Below, piece by piece: positions 6,571 through 14,234 of a stretch of 14,234 nt of DNA. The stretch is from Lachnospiraceae bacterium UBA3802 (GTDB taxonomy: Bacteria > Bacillota > Clostridia > Lachnospirales > Lachnospiraceae). Position 1 is the stretch's first letter, and each line of letters begins with the position of its first letter. The notes under the pieces are model-generated. The model ran no database searches. It was not told the origin of the DNA and worked only from the letters and a program-made list of their open reading frames with translations. The position numbers were made by a program, and so were the translations under genes. The stretch spans positions 1 through 14,234 of the forward strand of contig DFEM01000070.1 of assembly GCA_002369155.1 (NCBI GenBank). Direction: 5' to 3'.

Positions 6571-7848
6571 ATGACCAATGCTTTTTTTCAGACAGCAAAA
6601 GAAATAACAGACAAAGGATATGAGAATCTTTCAACCGAACTTGTATCAAACAAACATTTGATTTACTCATCTCCCGCTACTTTGTCTTTCAACTCTCCCG
6701 GCGCAAAAGGATACGGAGTAAAAAGAGCCGGACTCGCCGTGCCCGAATCCGTAATGCTTTTGGTTTCACCGTCATGTTGCGGAAGAAATACATCGCTTTT
6801 TAAAAGTTCGCCCGAATACAAAAGCAGATTTTTCTTTCAGCTTCTCGACGATACCGATATCGTAACCGGAAGACATTTAATGAAGATAAGCGATGCATGC
6901 GGCGAAATTCTCGAATCTCTTGAAAAAAGACCTTCAGCCATCATGATCTGCATTACCTGCGTTGATGCACTTCTTGGAACGGACATGGAGAGAATATGCC
7001 GTAAAGTTACGGACAAGTATTCAATTCCCTGCGTGGCATGCTATATGTATGCACTCACCAGAGAAAAACGTCTCTCTCCCATGGCTTATGTAAGAACAAG
7101 TGTCTATTCTCTTTTGGAAAAGCAAAAAAGAGAAAGCAAAGACATGAACATAATGGGATTCTTTTCTCCCTTAAATACAAACTGCGAGATTTATGATCTT
7201 TTAAAAAGTGCAGGTATCGTTAATATAAGAGAACTGGCAAGATGCGAAAAATTTGATGATTACAAAGATCTTTCAAAAGCGAATTTCAATCTTGTATTAA
7301 ATCCCGAATCAAGGCATGCCGCACAGGATATGCAAAAGCGTCTTAATATTCCTTTTATCGAGATGCTTCGTTTGTATCAGCCGGATAAGATTCACAATCA
7401 ATACAGGCTTCTTGGCGATGCGCTTGGCAAGAAGCTTGATGACAGCGAATATTTCGAAGAAACGAAAAAAACAATTGCCGAATTTAAAAACAAATACGGA
7501 AAACTTAAATTTGCAGTGGGTGAAATCTTAAACGGCGACGCAATAGAAATCGCTCTTATGCTTGTAAAAGAAGGTTTTCACGTAGAATGTGTATTTGCAA
7601 CAATCGGAGAACTGAATTACAGATTTCTTAAAACTCTCTCTGCTTTGAGTCCCGAGACGAAAATTTATTCAAATCTTTCTCCGACCATGCTGAATTACGA
7701 AAAAGATGACATAGACTGCTTTATAGGTTCCGACTGTCTTTATTATTTTTCGGATAAACCCGGAATTGAATGGTGCGATGAAGTCGAGCCGTTCGGATAC
7801 CGCGGCGTAATTGATTTATTTAATGCATTGGATAAGGTGTTGAGGTAA
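6571..7848 (+). CDS. NifD-like nitrogenase component 1 subunit, module 2 (D2)
   Basis: A 425-residue NifD-like paralog of D1. Cys70 (in SPSCCGRN, preceded by Cys69) and Cys130 (CITCVDALLGTDME) correspond to the second and third P-cluster cysteines. The first is missing; the matching N-terminal stretch reads SSPATLSFNSPGAKGYG. The FeMo-cofactor cysteine position aligns with Leu243, and the GYDG-type signature near the C-terminus is GYRG. The CxxC tail of D1 is absent; the protein ends DKVLR. A ribosome binding site GAGGAAGG (6556-6563) lies inside the end of H2. The stop is followed four bases later by the K2 start, fitting a tightly coupled D-K pair. No substrate can be named. The role could be catalytic, or a scaffold for cofactor assembly by analogy with NifE. 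Confidence 0.86.
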   Translation: MTNAFFQTAKEITDKGYENLSTELVSNKHLIYSSPATLSFNSPGAKGYGVKRAGLAVPESVMLLVSPSCCGRNTSLFKSSPEYKSRFFFQLLDDTDIVTGRHLMKISDACGEILESLEKRPSAIMICITCVDALLGTDMERICRKVTDKYSIPCVACYMYALTREKRLSPMAYVRTSVYSLLEKQKRESKDMNIMGFFSPLNTNCEIYDLLKSAGIVNIRELARCEKFDDYKDLSKANFNLVLNPESRHAAQDMQKRLNIPFIEMLRLYQPDKIHNQYRLLGDALGKKLDDSEYFEETKKTIAEFKNKYGKLKFAVGEILNGDAIEIALMLVKEGFHVECVFATIGELNYRFLKTLSALSPETKIYSNLSPTMLNYEKDDIDCFIGSDCLYYFSDKPGIEWCDEVEPFGYRGVIDLFNALDKVLR

Positions 7849-7852
7849 CGCT

Positions 7853-8896
7853 ATGAAAAAATTCTTAAAATATATGTCTCCCTTCGCACCCGATCAGTCC
7901 GGTGCATGCAGTGTGTTTTATGAGCTCGGCGGCCTTATCGTAATATGCGATGCAGGCGGTTGCGCAGGAAATATTTGCGGATTTGACGAACCAAGATGGT
8001 TTGAGAAAAAAAGTGCAGTTTTTTCAGCCGGCCTTCGCGATATGGATGCAATTATGGGACGTGACGATAAACTAATCGAAAAACTTTCCATTGCTCATTC
8101 GCAGCTTGGCGGAAATTTCGCACTCATAGTCTCAACTCCCGTCCCTGCCATTATTGCCACGGATTTAAAATCACTTGAGAGAATGGGTGAGAAAAAACTT
8201 GGAATTCCCTGTATCGCAATAGATACAACAGGGACCAATTATTATGACAAAGGCGAAGAAAAAGCCTGGTATCGTCTTTTCGAAAGATTTGCAAAAGAAA
8301 GTTTCGAAAAGAAGGACGGTAAAATCGGAATAATAGGGGCTACTCCCATGGAAACCGGTTACAAGAACTCTTCTTCTTTGAGAAACCAACTCGAATCTAT
8401 AGGTTTACATAATTTTGTTATCTATTCAATGGGAAGTACCATTGATGATATCCAAAGAGCTTCGGAATGCGAAAAGAATATAGTCATATCACTTGCAGGA
8501 TTAAAAGCTGCAAAATACCTTAAGGATAAATTCAATATTCCTTACGAAATCGCTTTTCCTTTTATTCCCGAGGATATCATAAAAAAAGCTTCGGATTATA
8601 AAGATAAAAAAATACTCATAATCCGCTCTCAGTTTGCCGGAAACGAATTGAGAAAACAAATCGGAAACGGAAAGAATATTACATGCGCCACATGGTTCAT
8701 GCAGGATAATGATTATGCAAACGACGGAGACGTTAAATTAAACGGCGAAGACGATTTGTACGAACTTATCAAAAATGAAGAATTCGATTTAATCATAGCG
8801 GATTCGGATGCACTCTCTCTAATTAAAGATGCGGGCTTTAAGGGTGATTTTATTGACTATCCCGAATTTGCCGTATCCGGTAGAATCTTTGATTAA
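7853..8896 (+). CDS. NifK-like nitrogenase component 1 subunit, module 2 (K2), reduced ligand set
   Basis: A 347-residue, shortened paralog of K1. The first two P-cluster-type cysteines are conserved at the same numbers, Cys19 (SGACSVFYELGG) and Cys37 (DAGGCAG), and the DEPRWF segment follows. The third is lost: Val93 in LIVSTPVPAIIATDLK stands where K1 has Cys93. Extra cysteines at 32 and 42 are not shared with K1. The interface cluster, if any, must be held differently from that of K1 with D1. The C-terminal domain is about 45 residues shorter than in K1, but both end in a similar E-F/A-SGR element (FAVSGRIFD here, AFSGRCF in K1). GAGGT (7842-7846) overlaps the D2 stop and gives a ribosome binding site. 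hypF starts 18 bases downstream, physically joining the nitrogenase-like genes to the hyp genes. Confidence 0.85.
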   Translation: MKKFLKYMSPFAPDQSGACSVFYELGGLIVICDAGGCAGNICGFDEPRWFEKKSAVFSAGLRDMDAIMGRDDKLIEKLSIAHSQLGGNFALIVSTPVPAIIATDLKSLERMGEKKLGIPCIAIDTTGTNYYDKGEEKAWYRLFERFAKESFEKKDGKIGIIGATPMETGYKNSSSLRNQLESIGLHNFVIYSMGSTIDDIQRASECEKNIVISLAGLKAAKYLKDKFNIPYEIAFPFIPEDIIKKASDYKDKKILIIRSQFAGNELRKQIGNGKNITCATWFMQDNDYANDGDVKLNGEDDLYELIKNEEFDLIIADSDALSLIKDAGFKGDFIDYPEFAVSGRIFD

Positions 8897-8913
8897 ATAT
8901 TTGGAGTACTGAT

Positions 8914-11274
8914 TTGAAAACAAATATCATAAGAGTATACGGCATTGTTCAGGGCGTCGGTTTTCGTCCTTTTGTAAGCCGTATATGTCTTGAAAACAAT
9001 ATAAAAGGCACTGTTGCGAATAAGGGTTCTTATGTCGAAATACACGCTCAGGGTGAAAATGTAAATCCTCTTTTGGATGCTTTAAATCACAATCCGCCGA
9101 AGAGATCCGTCATTCTCGAAATCATCAACAATATCGAAGATGAAAACGAATTCGAATCCTTTACAATTATCGAAAGCGAAAAAGATCCCGGCGACATTTT
9201 TGTATCACCCGATATTGCCATTTGTGATGAATGCAAAAAAGAACTTTACACTCCTACCGACAAGAGATACCTCCACCCTTTTATCAATTGTACAAACTGC
9301 GGACCAAGACTTACAATTCTCGATTCCATGCCTTATGACCGCGTAAGAACAAGCATGGGCGAGTTCGAAATGTGCGATTATTGCCATACCGAATATATAA
9401 CTCCATCGTCGAGAAGATACGATGCACAGCCCGTCTGCTGCAACGAATGCGGTCCCACTGTTTATATACTGGATGCATCTCTAAAAAACGACCCTGCCTA
9501 TATGTCCCATAAAAAGGATATATCATTTGACAGCGATAAATCATTAATCGACTTTGCCAAGAAAAAAGGCAAGGAAGCAATTACTTTGGCAAGAAAAGCC
9601 TTGATTGAAGGAAAGATTGTCGCTATAAAGGGAATCGGCGGATTTCATCTTGCATGCGATGCCTCAAACGAAGAGGCTGTCAAAAGATTAAGGATGCTTA
9701 AGAGCAGACCGATGAAGCCCTTTGCGGTAATGATGAATTCAATTGATACCGTAAATAAATACTGCGAAGTAACTAAATCTCAGGAAGAAATGCTTTGCAA
9801 TCATCAAAAGCCCATAGTTCTTTTAAAGAAAAAAGATACGGGATTGCTTTCCGAGTCGCTTGCACCCGAAAATCCAACTCTCGGAGTTATGCTTCCTTAT
9901 GCTCCGATACAATTGCTTTTGTTTGATTACGATGACGGATTGAATACACCGAATGTTTTGGTTATGACTTCGGGAAATGCCTCAGGTGCACCCATATGCC
10001 GAACCGATGACGATGCCTTAAACGAAATTTCAGACTTCGCTGATTTGATACTTTCAAACAACAGAAAAATACGTTTAAGATGTGACGATACCGTGCTTGA
10101 TTTCTTTGAAGGCAAGCCGTATATGATAAGAAGATCAAGAGGATTTGCTCCGCTTCCCGTTATGATTTCATCCAAAATTAAAGGTTGTGTGATTTCAATC
10201 GGAGGAGAATTAAAAAATACATTCTGCATAGCAAAGGATTCAATGTTCTACCCTTCGGCTTATATCGGAGACATGGAAGATTTGCGTTCTGTCGATGCTC
10301 TTAATGCTTCAATAAAAAGAATGGGGACACTCCTTGAAGCCACTCCCACACTCGTGGTATGCGATAAGCATCCTCTCTATCATACAACCGAAGTTGCAGA
10401 GTCCCTTGGACTTCCCGTATTAAAAGTTCAACACCACTATGCTCACATTCTGTCATGCATGGCGGAAAACAATTATTTTAACGAAGTACTTGGTGTTTCT
10501 TTTGACGGTACGGGTTACGGCGAAGACGGCACAATATGGGGCGGCGAATTCTTAAAATGTACTCCTTCGAATTATGAAAGAATCGGATCCATTGCTCCTT
10601 TTATACAATCAGGAGGAGACATATCCGCAAAAGAAGGATGGCGAATTGCCGCAGCATTATTACGTGATGCTTCTGACAATGGCGAAAATCTGGCAAAAGA
10701 GCTAAACCTTTGCAGCGACACGGAATATAAAATGCTTTCACAAATGGCTCAAATGAACATTAACAGTATTAAATCAACCAGTGCCGGACGTTTGTTTGAT
10801 GCCGTAAGCGCAATCCTTTCCATCAGGAAAAAAAGCACATTCGAAGGCGAAGCATCCACTGCTTTAATGTTCGAAGCCATGAAATATGAAAACGAACTTA
10901 CGGAAAAATCGGATTATATATCCCTTTTTTCGGATATATCAATCACGAATAAAAATGTGCTTAACACAAATTTGCTTGTATGTCGGATCGCTGAATTATA
11001 TCTTGAAGGAAAAGACAAAAAGATGCTTGCATATGCTTTTCATGATATTCTTGCTTCCATGATTGCAGGTTTTTGTTCTGTAAGAAGTAAATTCGAAAAC
11101 ATTAATACCGTTGCATTAAGCGGCGGAGTTTTTCAAAATACACTGTTGCTTAAATTAACAAAAGAAAAATTAAATTTATTTGGTTTAAATGTTTTAACCC
11201 ACTCTCTCATACCTCCAAACGACGGCGGAATCGCTCTCGGTCAGGCATTGTACGGATTATATCATTTAAACTGA
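8914..11274 (+). CDS. hypF: HypF carbamoyltransferase
   Basis: A 786-residue, full-length HypF, which makes carbamoyl-adenylate from carbamoyl phosphate and ATP and transfers the carbamoyl group to the HypE C-terminal cysteine. Domains in order: acylphosphatase-like (1-90, with GVGFRPFV, Arg18 and Asn36); two Cx2Cx18Cx2C zinc fingers (Cys104/107/126/129 and Cys154/157/176/179); a YrdC-like domain (about 210-415, with KGIGGFHLACDA and KSRPMKPFAVM); and a Kae1-like domain (about 425-786, with HHYAH at 507-511, DGTGYGEDG and WGGEF, and SGGVFQN near the end). About 30 extra residues (185-218) separate the fingers from the YrdC core. The start is a TTG with GGAG seven bases upstream (8903-8906); no ATG fits. 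All catalytic elements look intact, so the pathway is probably active. Confidence 0.97.
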   Translation: MKTNIIRVYGIVQGVGFRPFVSRICLENNIKGTVANKGSYVEIHAQGENVNPLLDALNHNPPKRSVILEIINNIEDENEFESFTIIESEKDPGDIFVSPDIAICDECKKELYTPTDKRYLHPFINCTNCGPRLTILDSMPYDRVRTSMGEFEMCDYCHTEYITPSSRRYDAQPVCCNECGPTVYILDASLKNDPAYMSHKKDISFDSDKSLIDFAKKKGKEAITLARKALIEGKIVAIKGIGGFHLACDASNEEAVKRLRMLKSRPMKPFAVMMNSIDTVNKYCEVTKSQEEMLCNHQKPIVLLKKKDTGLLSESLAPENPTLGVMLPYAPIQLLLFDYDDGLNTPNVLVMTSGNASGAPICRTDDDALNEISDFADLILSNNRKIRLRCDDTVLDFFEGKPYMIRRSRGFAPLPVMISSKIKGCVISIGGELKNTFCIAKDSMFYPSAYIGDMEDLRSVDALNASIKRMGTLLEATPTLVVCDKHPLYHTTEVAESLGLPVLKVQHHYAHILSCMAENNYFNEVLGVSFDGTGYGEDGTIWGGEFLKCTPSNYERIGSIAPFIQSGGDISAKEGWRIAAALLRDASDNGENLAKELNLCSDTEYKMLSQMAQMNINSIKSTSAGRLFDAVSAILSIRKKSTFEGEASTALMFEAMKYENELTEKSDYISLFSDISITNKNVLNTNLLVCRIAELYLEGKDKKMLAYAFHDILASMIAGFCSVRSKFENINTVALSGGVFQNTLLLKLTKEKLNLFGLNVLTHSLIPPNDGGIALGQALYGLYHLN

Positions 11275-11297
11275 AAAATATTAGGGAGGATTTTAAT

Positions 11298-11510
11298 ATG
11301 TGTGTAGGTTTACCCGCAAGAGTCGTAAGTGTCAATGACGGTACAGCCATTATTGACGCAAACGGAGCAAAAAGAGATGTCAGAGCAGAACTTCTTGACG
11401 ATCTTGAACCCGGCGATTATGTAATGGTTCACGCAGGTGTTGCCATTGCCAAAATCGAGTCGGATGATGAGACCGAAGGCAATGAAGTAATGGGAATCTT
11501 GGCAATCTGA
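11298..11510 (+). CDS. hypC: HypC/HupF-family hydrogenase maturation chaperone
   Basis: A 70-residue HypC-family chaperone. It begins MCVGLPARVV. After methionine removal Cys2 becomes the N-terminal residue, the one that binds iron with HypD and carries the Fe(CN)2(CO) unit to the target enzyme. The body has the small beta-barrel pattern of the family, with VRAELLDDLEPGDYVMVHAGVAIAKI. The C-terminal tail (about 57-70) is acidic and then hydrophobic. AGGGAGGA seven bases upstream is the strongest ribosome binding site of the operon. In [NiFe] systems HypC also docks on the hydrogenase large subunit. Here no such subunit is encoded nearby, so its client is the open question of this locus. Confidence 0.95.
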   Translation: MCVGLPARVVSVNDGTAIIDANGAKRDVRAELLDDLEPGDYVMVHAGVAIAKIESDDETEGNEVMGILAI

Positions 11511-11529
11511 AAAAAGCAAAGGAAAAATT

Positions 11530-12585
11530 ATGAACGACATTATAGAAAGAGCCCGCGATATTATTACGGGATATGACGGTCCGAAAGTCAGAATAATGGA
11601 AGTCTGCGGAACGCATACCCACGAAATATTCAGACTGGGCATAAGAAGTCTTTTACCTGAAAACATTGATTTAATATCGGGTCCCGGATGTCCCGTTTGT
11701 GTTACGCCCGTTGGATTTATCGATGAAGCAATTTATCTGGCAAACGAAAAAAACTGTCTTATTACAACTTTCGGAGACCTGATTAAAGTTCCCGGAACAG
11801 AAATGAATCTTGCAAAAGCAAGAGCAAACGGAGCCAAAATAAGACCGGTATACTCTCCCGATGATGCAGTGGAAATAGCAAGGGAAAACCCTTCAGAGGA
11901 AGTTGTATTTCTTTCGGTAGGATTTGAAACAACTACCCCCTCTTCCTGTCTTGCAGTCAAGAAAGCAAAGGATTTGGGCCTTAAAAACTTTTCAATTCTT
12001 ACAGCAAATAAATCAATGCCCAATGCATATCTTAAATTAAAAGGAAGTGCGAATGCATTCATATATCCCGGCCATGTAAATGCAATTACGGGAAATGCAT
12101 TTTGCAGACAATTAAAAGATCTCGGCGTATCGGGTGTTGTGGCAGGCTTTACCGCCACTGAACTTATGACAGCTTTGGCAGTAACCATAGAAATGTTAAA
12201 GAAAGGCGAGCCCTTCTTTGTCAACTGTTACCCCAGAGTAGTTAAGGATGAAGGAAGCATTCAGGCACAGAAGCTTATGGACGAAGTCATGGAATTATGT
12301 GACACCCAGTGGCGCGGTCTCGGAACAATCGAAAAGTCGGGTATGAAATTAAAGAACGAATTCTCTGATTTTGATTCAAGAATAAAATATAATATTCCTC
12401 ACATTGAAGGAAAACCCAATCCCGGCTGCAGATGCGGAGAAGTTTTACAGGGACACTGCAAACCTTCAGACTGCCCTCTTTTCGGCAAAATCTGTACTCC
12501 CCTTCATGCTGTGGGAGCATGTATGGTTTCCGATGAAGGTGCCTGCTCCGCTTATTACCAGTACAACTCTTCGATCAATAATTAA
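11530..12585 (+). CDS. hypD: HypD Fe(CN)2(CO) assembly scaffold
   Basis: A 351-residue HypD, the Fe-S scaffold on which cyanide and CO are placed on iron together with HypC. The active-site cysteines are Cys26 (EVCGTHTHE) and the pair Cys54/Cys57 (GPGCPVCVTP). The conserved FETTTP segment (132-137) and PGHV (180-183) are present. The C-terminal [4Fe-4S] region holds Cys300, 302, 310, 315, 322, 331 and 339 in the usual PGCRCG...DCPLFGKICTP...GACMVS...GACSAYY order. Length and motifs are complete. AAAGGA lies six bases before the start, 19 bases after the hypC stop. The intact redox and cluster residues indicate that the operon can make a genuine cyanide/CO-ligated iron. Confidence 0.97.
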   Translation: MNDIIERARDIITGYDGPKVRIMEVCGTHTHEIFRLGIRSLLPENIDLISGPGCPVCVTPVGFIDEAIYLANEKNCLITTFGDLIKVPGTEMNLAKARANGAKIRPVYSPDDAVEIARENPSEEVVFLSVGFETTTPSSCLAVKKAKDLGLKNFSILTANKSMPNAYLKLKGSANAFIYPGHVNAITGNAFCRQLKDLGVSGVVAGFTATELMTALAVTIEMLKKGEPFFVNCYPRVVKDEGSIQAQKLMDEVMELCDTQWRGLGTIEKSGMKLKNEFSDFDSRIKYNIPHIEGKPNPGCRCGEVLQGHCKPSDCPLFGKICTPLHAVGACMVSDEGACSAYYQYNSSINN

Positions 12586-12614
12586 CATAAACATCTATGA
12601 AAGGTGGATTTATC

Positions 12615-13619
12615 ATGGAAAACGTTATCACTCTTGCCCACGGTTCGGGAAGTATTCAGACATCCGAACTTATCGACAAAATATTCAAATCTAATTTTGA
12701 CAACCCCTATCTTACCGCTGATGACGCTGCTGTTCTCCCGAACGACACGGGAAAGACCGCAATGTCTACCGACGGGTTTATCGTATCTCCTTACGAATTC
12801 CCCGGCGGAAATATCGGAAAACTCGCAGTTTGCGGCAGCGTAAACGATATTGCCTGTATGGGAGCAAAGCCTAAATTCATGACCTGTTCTTATATTATCG
12901 AGGAAGGATTTCCAGTTGAAGAACTTGAAAAGATCGCAAAATCAATGGGTGATACGGCAAGAAAAGCCGGTATTCAGATTGTTGCAGGAGACACAAAGGT
13001 TGCCGGTAAAGGTCAGGTAGACAAAATCTTCATAACTACTACCGCTATCGGTGACATCGTCGAAGGTGTAAATACATCAGGTGCTTTTGCAAAACCCGGA
13101 GATAAAATCATCGTAACAGGTGATGTAGGAAGACATGGCTGTACCATTCTTCTTGCCAGAAACGAATTTAATATCGATGCCGATATCACAAGTGACTGTG
13201 CACCCTTATGGAACAACATAGAAACCGTATTTAACGAAACCAAAGACATCCATGTAATAAGAGATGCAACAAGAGGCGGTGTAGGTACCGTGCTTTATGA
13301 AATAGCACATCAAAGCAATGTCGGTATTTCACTTGAAAGCGATAAGATACCCGTAGATCCCGGAGTACGCGGCGTATGCGCAATGCTCGGTCTTGAACCT
13401 TTATATCTTGCATGCGAGGGAAGACTTGTCTTCTTTGTTCCTGCAGAAGTTGCCGACAAAGTAGTAGATGCGTTAAGAAAATGTGAAAATTCGGAGAAAG
13501 CCGCAATCATAGGAGAAGTCACTGACGAAAACAAGGGTAAGGTCATCCTTAATACCGCAGTCGGCGCCAGAACCATTCTCTCCCGCCCAAGCGGAGAGCT
13601 TCTTCCCCGTATTTGCTGA
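12615..13619 (+). CDS. hypE: HypE carbamoyl dehydratase
   Basis: A 334-residue HypE of the PurM/SelD superfamily. It takes the carbamoyl group from HypF on its C-terminal cysteine and dehydrates it with ATP to a thiocyanate, the source of cyanide for HypD. The sequence ends PRIC, the diagnostic tail, with Cys334 as the acceptor. ATP-site features include STDGF (51-55), CGSVNDIACMGAKP (73-86) and AGDTKV (124-129). The terminal PRIC and the absence of a SelD-type N-terminal catalytic Cys or selenocysteine separate it from selenophosphate synthetase. The frame is open from an ATG at 12597, but AAGGTGG (12601-12607) lies seven bases before the ATG at 12615, where the family normally begins. It is the last gene of the operon; hypA and hypB do not follow. 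Confidence 0.97.
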   Translation: MENVITLAHGSGSIQTSELIDKIFKSNFDNPYLTADDAAVLPNDTGKTAMSTDGFIVSPYEFPGGNIGKLAVCGSVNDIACMGAKPKFMTCSYIIEEGFPVEELEKIAKSMGDTARKAGIQIVAGDTKVAGKGQVDKIFITTTAIGDIVEGVNTSGAFAKPGDKIIVTGDVGRHGCTILLARNEFNIDADITSDCAPLWNNIETVFNETKDIHVIRDATRGGVGTVLYEIAHQSNVGISLESDKIPVDPGVRGVCAMLGLEPLYLACEGRLVFFVPAEVADKVVDALRKCENSEKAAIIGEVTDENKGKVILNTAVGARTILSRPSGELLPRIC

Positions 13620-13647
13620 TAATGTTTATTAAATATCATCGAAAACA

Positions 13648-13680
13648 AAAGGGATCCGTAAATTTACGGATCCTTTATTA
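13648..13680 (+). terminator. Operon-end terminator after hypE
   Basis: A 22-base perfect palindrome (13652-13673, arms GGATCCGTAAA and its complement) extended by AAAG/CTTT past a single bulged G, followed by TTATTATA. It starts 29 bases after the hypE stop. The T-tail is short, so termination may be incomplete, but the stem is very stable. Confidence 0.75.
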
Positions 13681-13725
13681 TATACGATTCAGACTTTTTT
13701 CAATCTTTAACAACAATTTCATTTT

Positions 13726-13751
13726 GATGAGTTTTTCTCTACTCATCTTTT
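13726..13751. terminator. Hairpin overlapping the end of the HD-GYP gene
   Basis: GATGAG (13726-13731) pairs with CTCATC (13742-13747) around a ten-base loop; TTTT follows on the plus strand. The minus-strand stop codon lies inside the loop. It may back up the hypE terminator. On the minus strand no T-run follows, so it is a poor terminator for the HD-GYP gene itself. Confidence 0.35.
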
Positions 13752-14234
13752 AATTCTGAATTCATGTTGATGAAGGCTTTCTTATCGATAAGATCGAGCA
13801 TTACTTTTACGATATCGGGATCGAACTGTTTGCCCGCACCTTCTTTAAGTTCTGATATGATTCTGTCCATTGTGAATGCTTTTCTGTAGCATCTGTCGGA
13901 ATTCATTGCATCGAATGCATCCGCAACACCGATGATTCTCGCAACAAGCGGAATCTGCTCTCCTTTTATTCCCTCGGGATAACCTGTTCCGTCATATCTT
14001 TCATGATGATATCTTGCGCCCTCAACGATACTCGGAATCGAACTGAAATCCTTTAATATGAGAGCACCGTTTGTCGTATGCGTCTTTATGATATCCATCT
14101 CTTCTTTTGTAAGAGCTCCGGGCTTGTTGAGTATGGAATCCGGAATGTTAATTTTACCTACATCATGAAGCAGTGCAATGTAATAGATATTATAAAGTTC
14201 TGCATCCTCAAAGCCCATTTTTTCGGCAATCTTC
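13739..14234 (-). CDS. HD-GYP domain protein (cyclic-di-GMP phosphodiesterase type), 5' truncated by window edge
   Basis: The C-terminal part of an HD-GYP protein; these usually hydrolyse cyclic di-GMP using a two- or three-metal site. Counting from the first in-window ATG (14216-14218), the ligand set is complete: His18-Asp19 with Lys22 (HDVGK), His47 (KTHTTNGA), His71-His72 (YHHERYDG), the GYP triad at 79-81 (GTGYPEGIKG), and Asp100 (GVADAFDAM). The frame stays open upstream of that ATG to the window edge (KIAEK...), in the helix that normally leads into the HD motif. The true start is therefore outside, probably behind a sensory or receiver domain. It converges on the nitrogenase-like/hyp operon and is probably unrelated to it. 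The C-terminal tail after KVMLDLIDKK is short. Confidence 0.93.
   Translation of the reverse strand, partial: KIAEKMGFEDAELYNIYYIALLHDVGKINIPDSILNKPGALTKEEMDIIKTHTTNGALILKDFSSIPSIVEGARYHHERYDGTGYPEGIKGEQIPLVARIIGVADAFDAMNSDRCYRKAFTMDRIISELKEGAGKQFDPDIVKVMLDLIDKKAFINMNSELKDE

Noticed and set aside
2277..8896. A nitrogen-fixation (nif) gene cluster
   Set aside because: No FeMo-cofactor ligands in the NifD-like proteins, subunits and NifH-like proteins shorter than true Nif proteins, and no nifB, nifE/N or other nif assembly genes in view.
2277..8896. Chlorophyll (BchLNB) or factor F430 (CfbCD) biosynthesis genes
   Set aside because: Same superfamily, but no tetrapyrrole genes nearby, a duplicated H-D-K layout, and hyp genes attached; nothing supports either pathway.
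11733..12224. Long antisense open frame opposite hypD (163 codons)
   Set aside because: It lies wholly inside a complete, well-conserved hypD, has no family resemblance and no ribosome binding site; it is a by-product of codon use.
12615..13619. Selenophosphate synthetase (selD) instead of hypE
   Set aside because: It has the terminal PRIC cysteine of HypE, lacks the SelD catalytic Cys/Sec near the N-terminus, and sits with hypF, hypC and hypD.

Overview
The window looks like a piece of a low-GC, anaerobic Clostridia chromosome, probably Lachnospiraceae-like. The reasons are strong AGGAGG-type ribosome binding sites, A/T-rich codon choice, a TM1266-type [FeFe]-hydrogenase regulator, an HD-GYP protein, and best family matches by eye to clostridial proteins. 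This placement is inference; no taxonomic marker is present.

Left flank (1-1840): the 5' end of a group II intron, probably class C, lies on the minus strand directly behind the terminator of a water-type aquaporin gene. Upstream of aquaporin, on the same strand, are a small membrane-protein gene with its own terminator and a broken SAM-methyltransferase gene whose cofactor-binding core is deleted. A TM1266-family gene (1870-2118) then reads rightwards from an extended -10 promoter and is closed by a terminator at 2210-2241.

Core (2277-13619): ten co-directional genes form one apparent operon. It holds two successive nitrogenase-like modules, each a NifH-like ATPase followed by a NifD-like and a NifK-like subunit (H1-D1-K1 at 2277-5789, H2-D2-K2 at 5806-8896). 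Without a break it continues into hypF, hypC, hypD and hypE (8914-13619) and ends at a strong hairpin at 13648-13680. HypF, HypE, HypC and HypD make and carry the Fe(CN)2(CO) unit of [NiFe]-hydrogenases. No hydrogenase subunit, no hypA or hypB (nickel insertion), and no maturation protease is present. Both NifH-like proteins keep the P-loop and both [4Fe-4S] cysteines. The D and K subunits keep different subsets of the P-cluster-type cysteines and lack the FeMo-cofactor ligands, so this is not a nitrogen-fixing nitrogenase. The central hypothesis is that the Hyp proteins supply a cyanide/CO-ligated iron unit to a nitrogenase-like enzyme, and that one H-D-K set may be the catalyst and the other an assembly scaffold (a NifDK/NifEN-like division). 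A second oddity is a 13-nt tandem repeat array between H1 and D1 whose motif recurs at the D1 start codon.

Right flank (13620-14234): terminator hairpins, then the C-terminal part of an HD-GYP cyclic-di-GMP phosphodiesterase-type gene on the minus strand, cut by the window edge.
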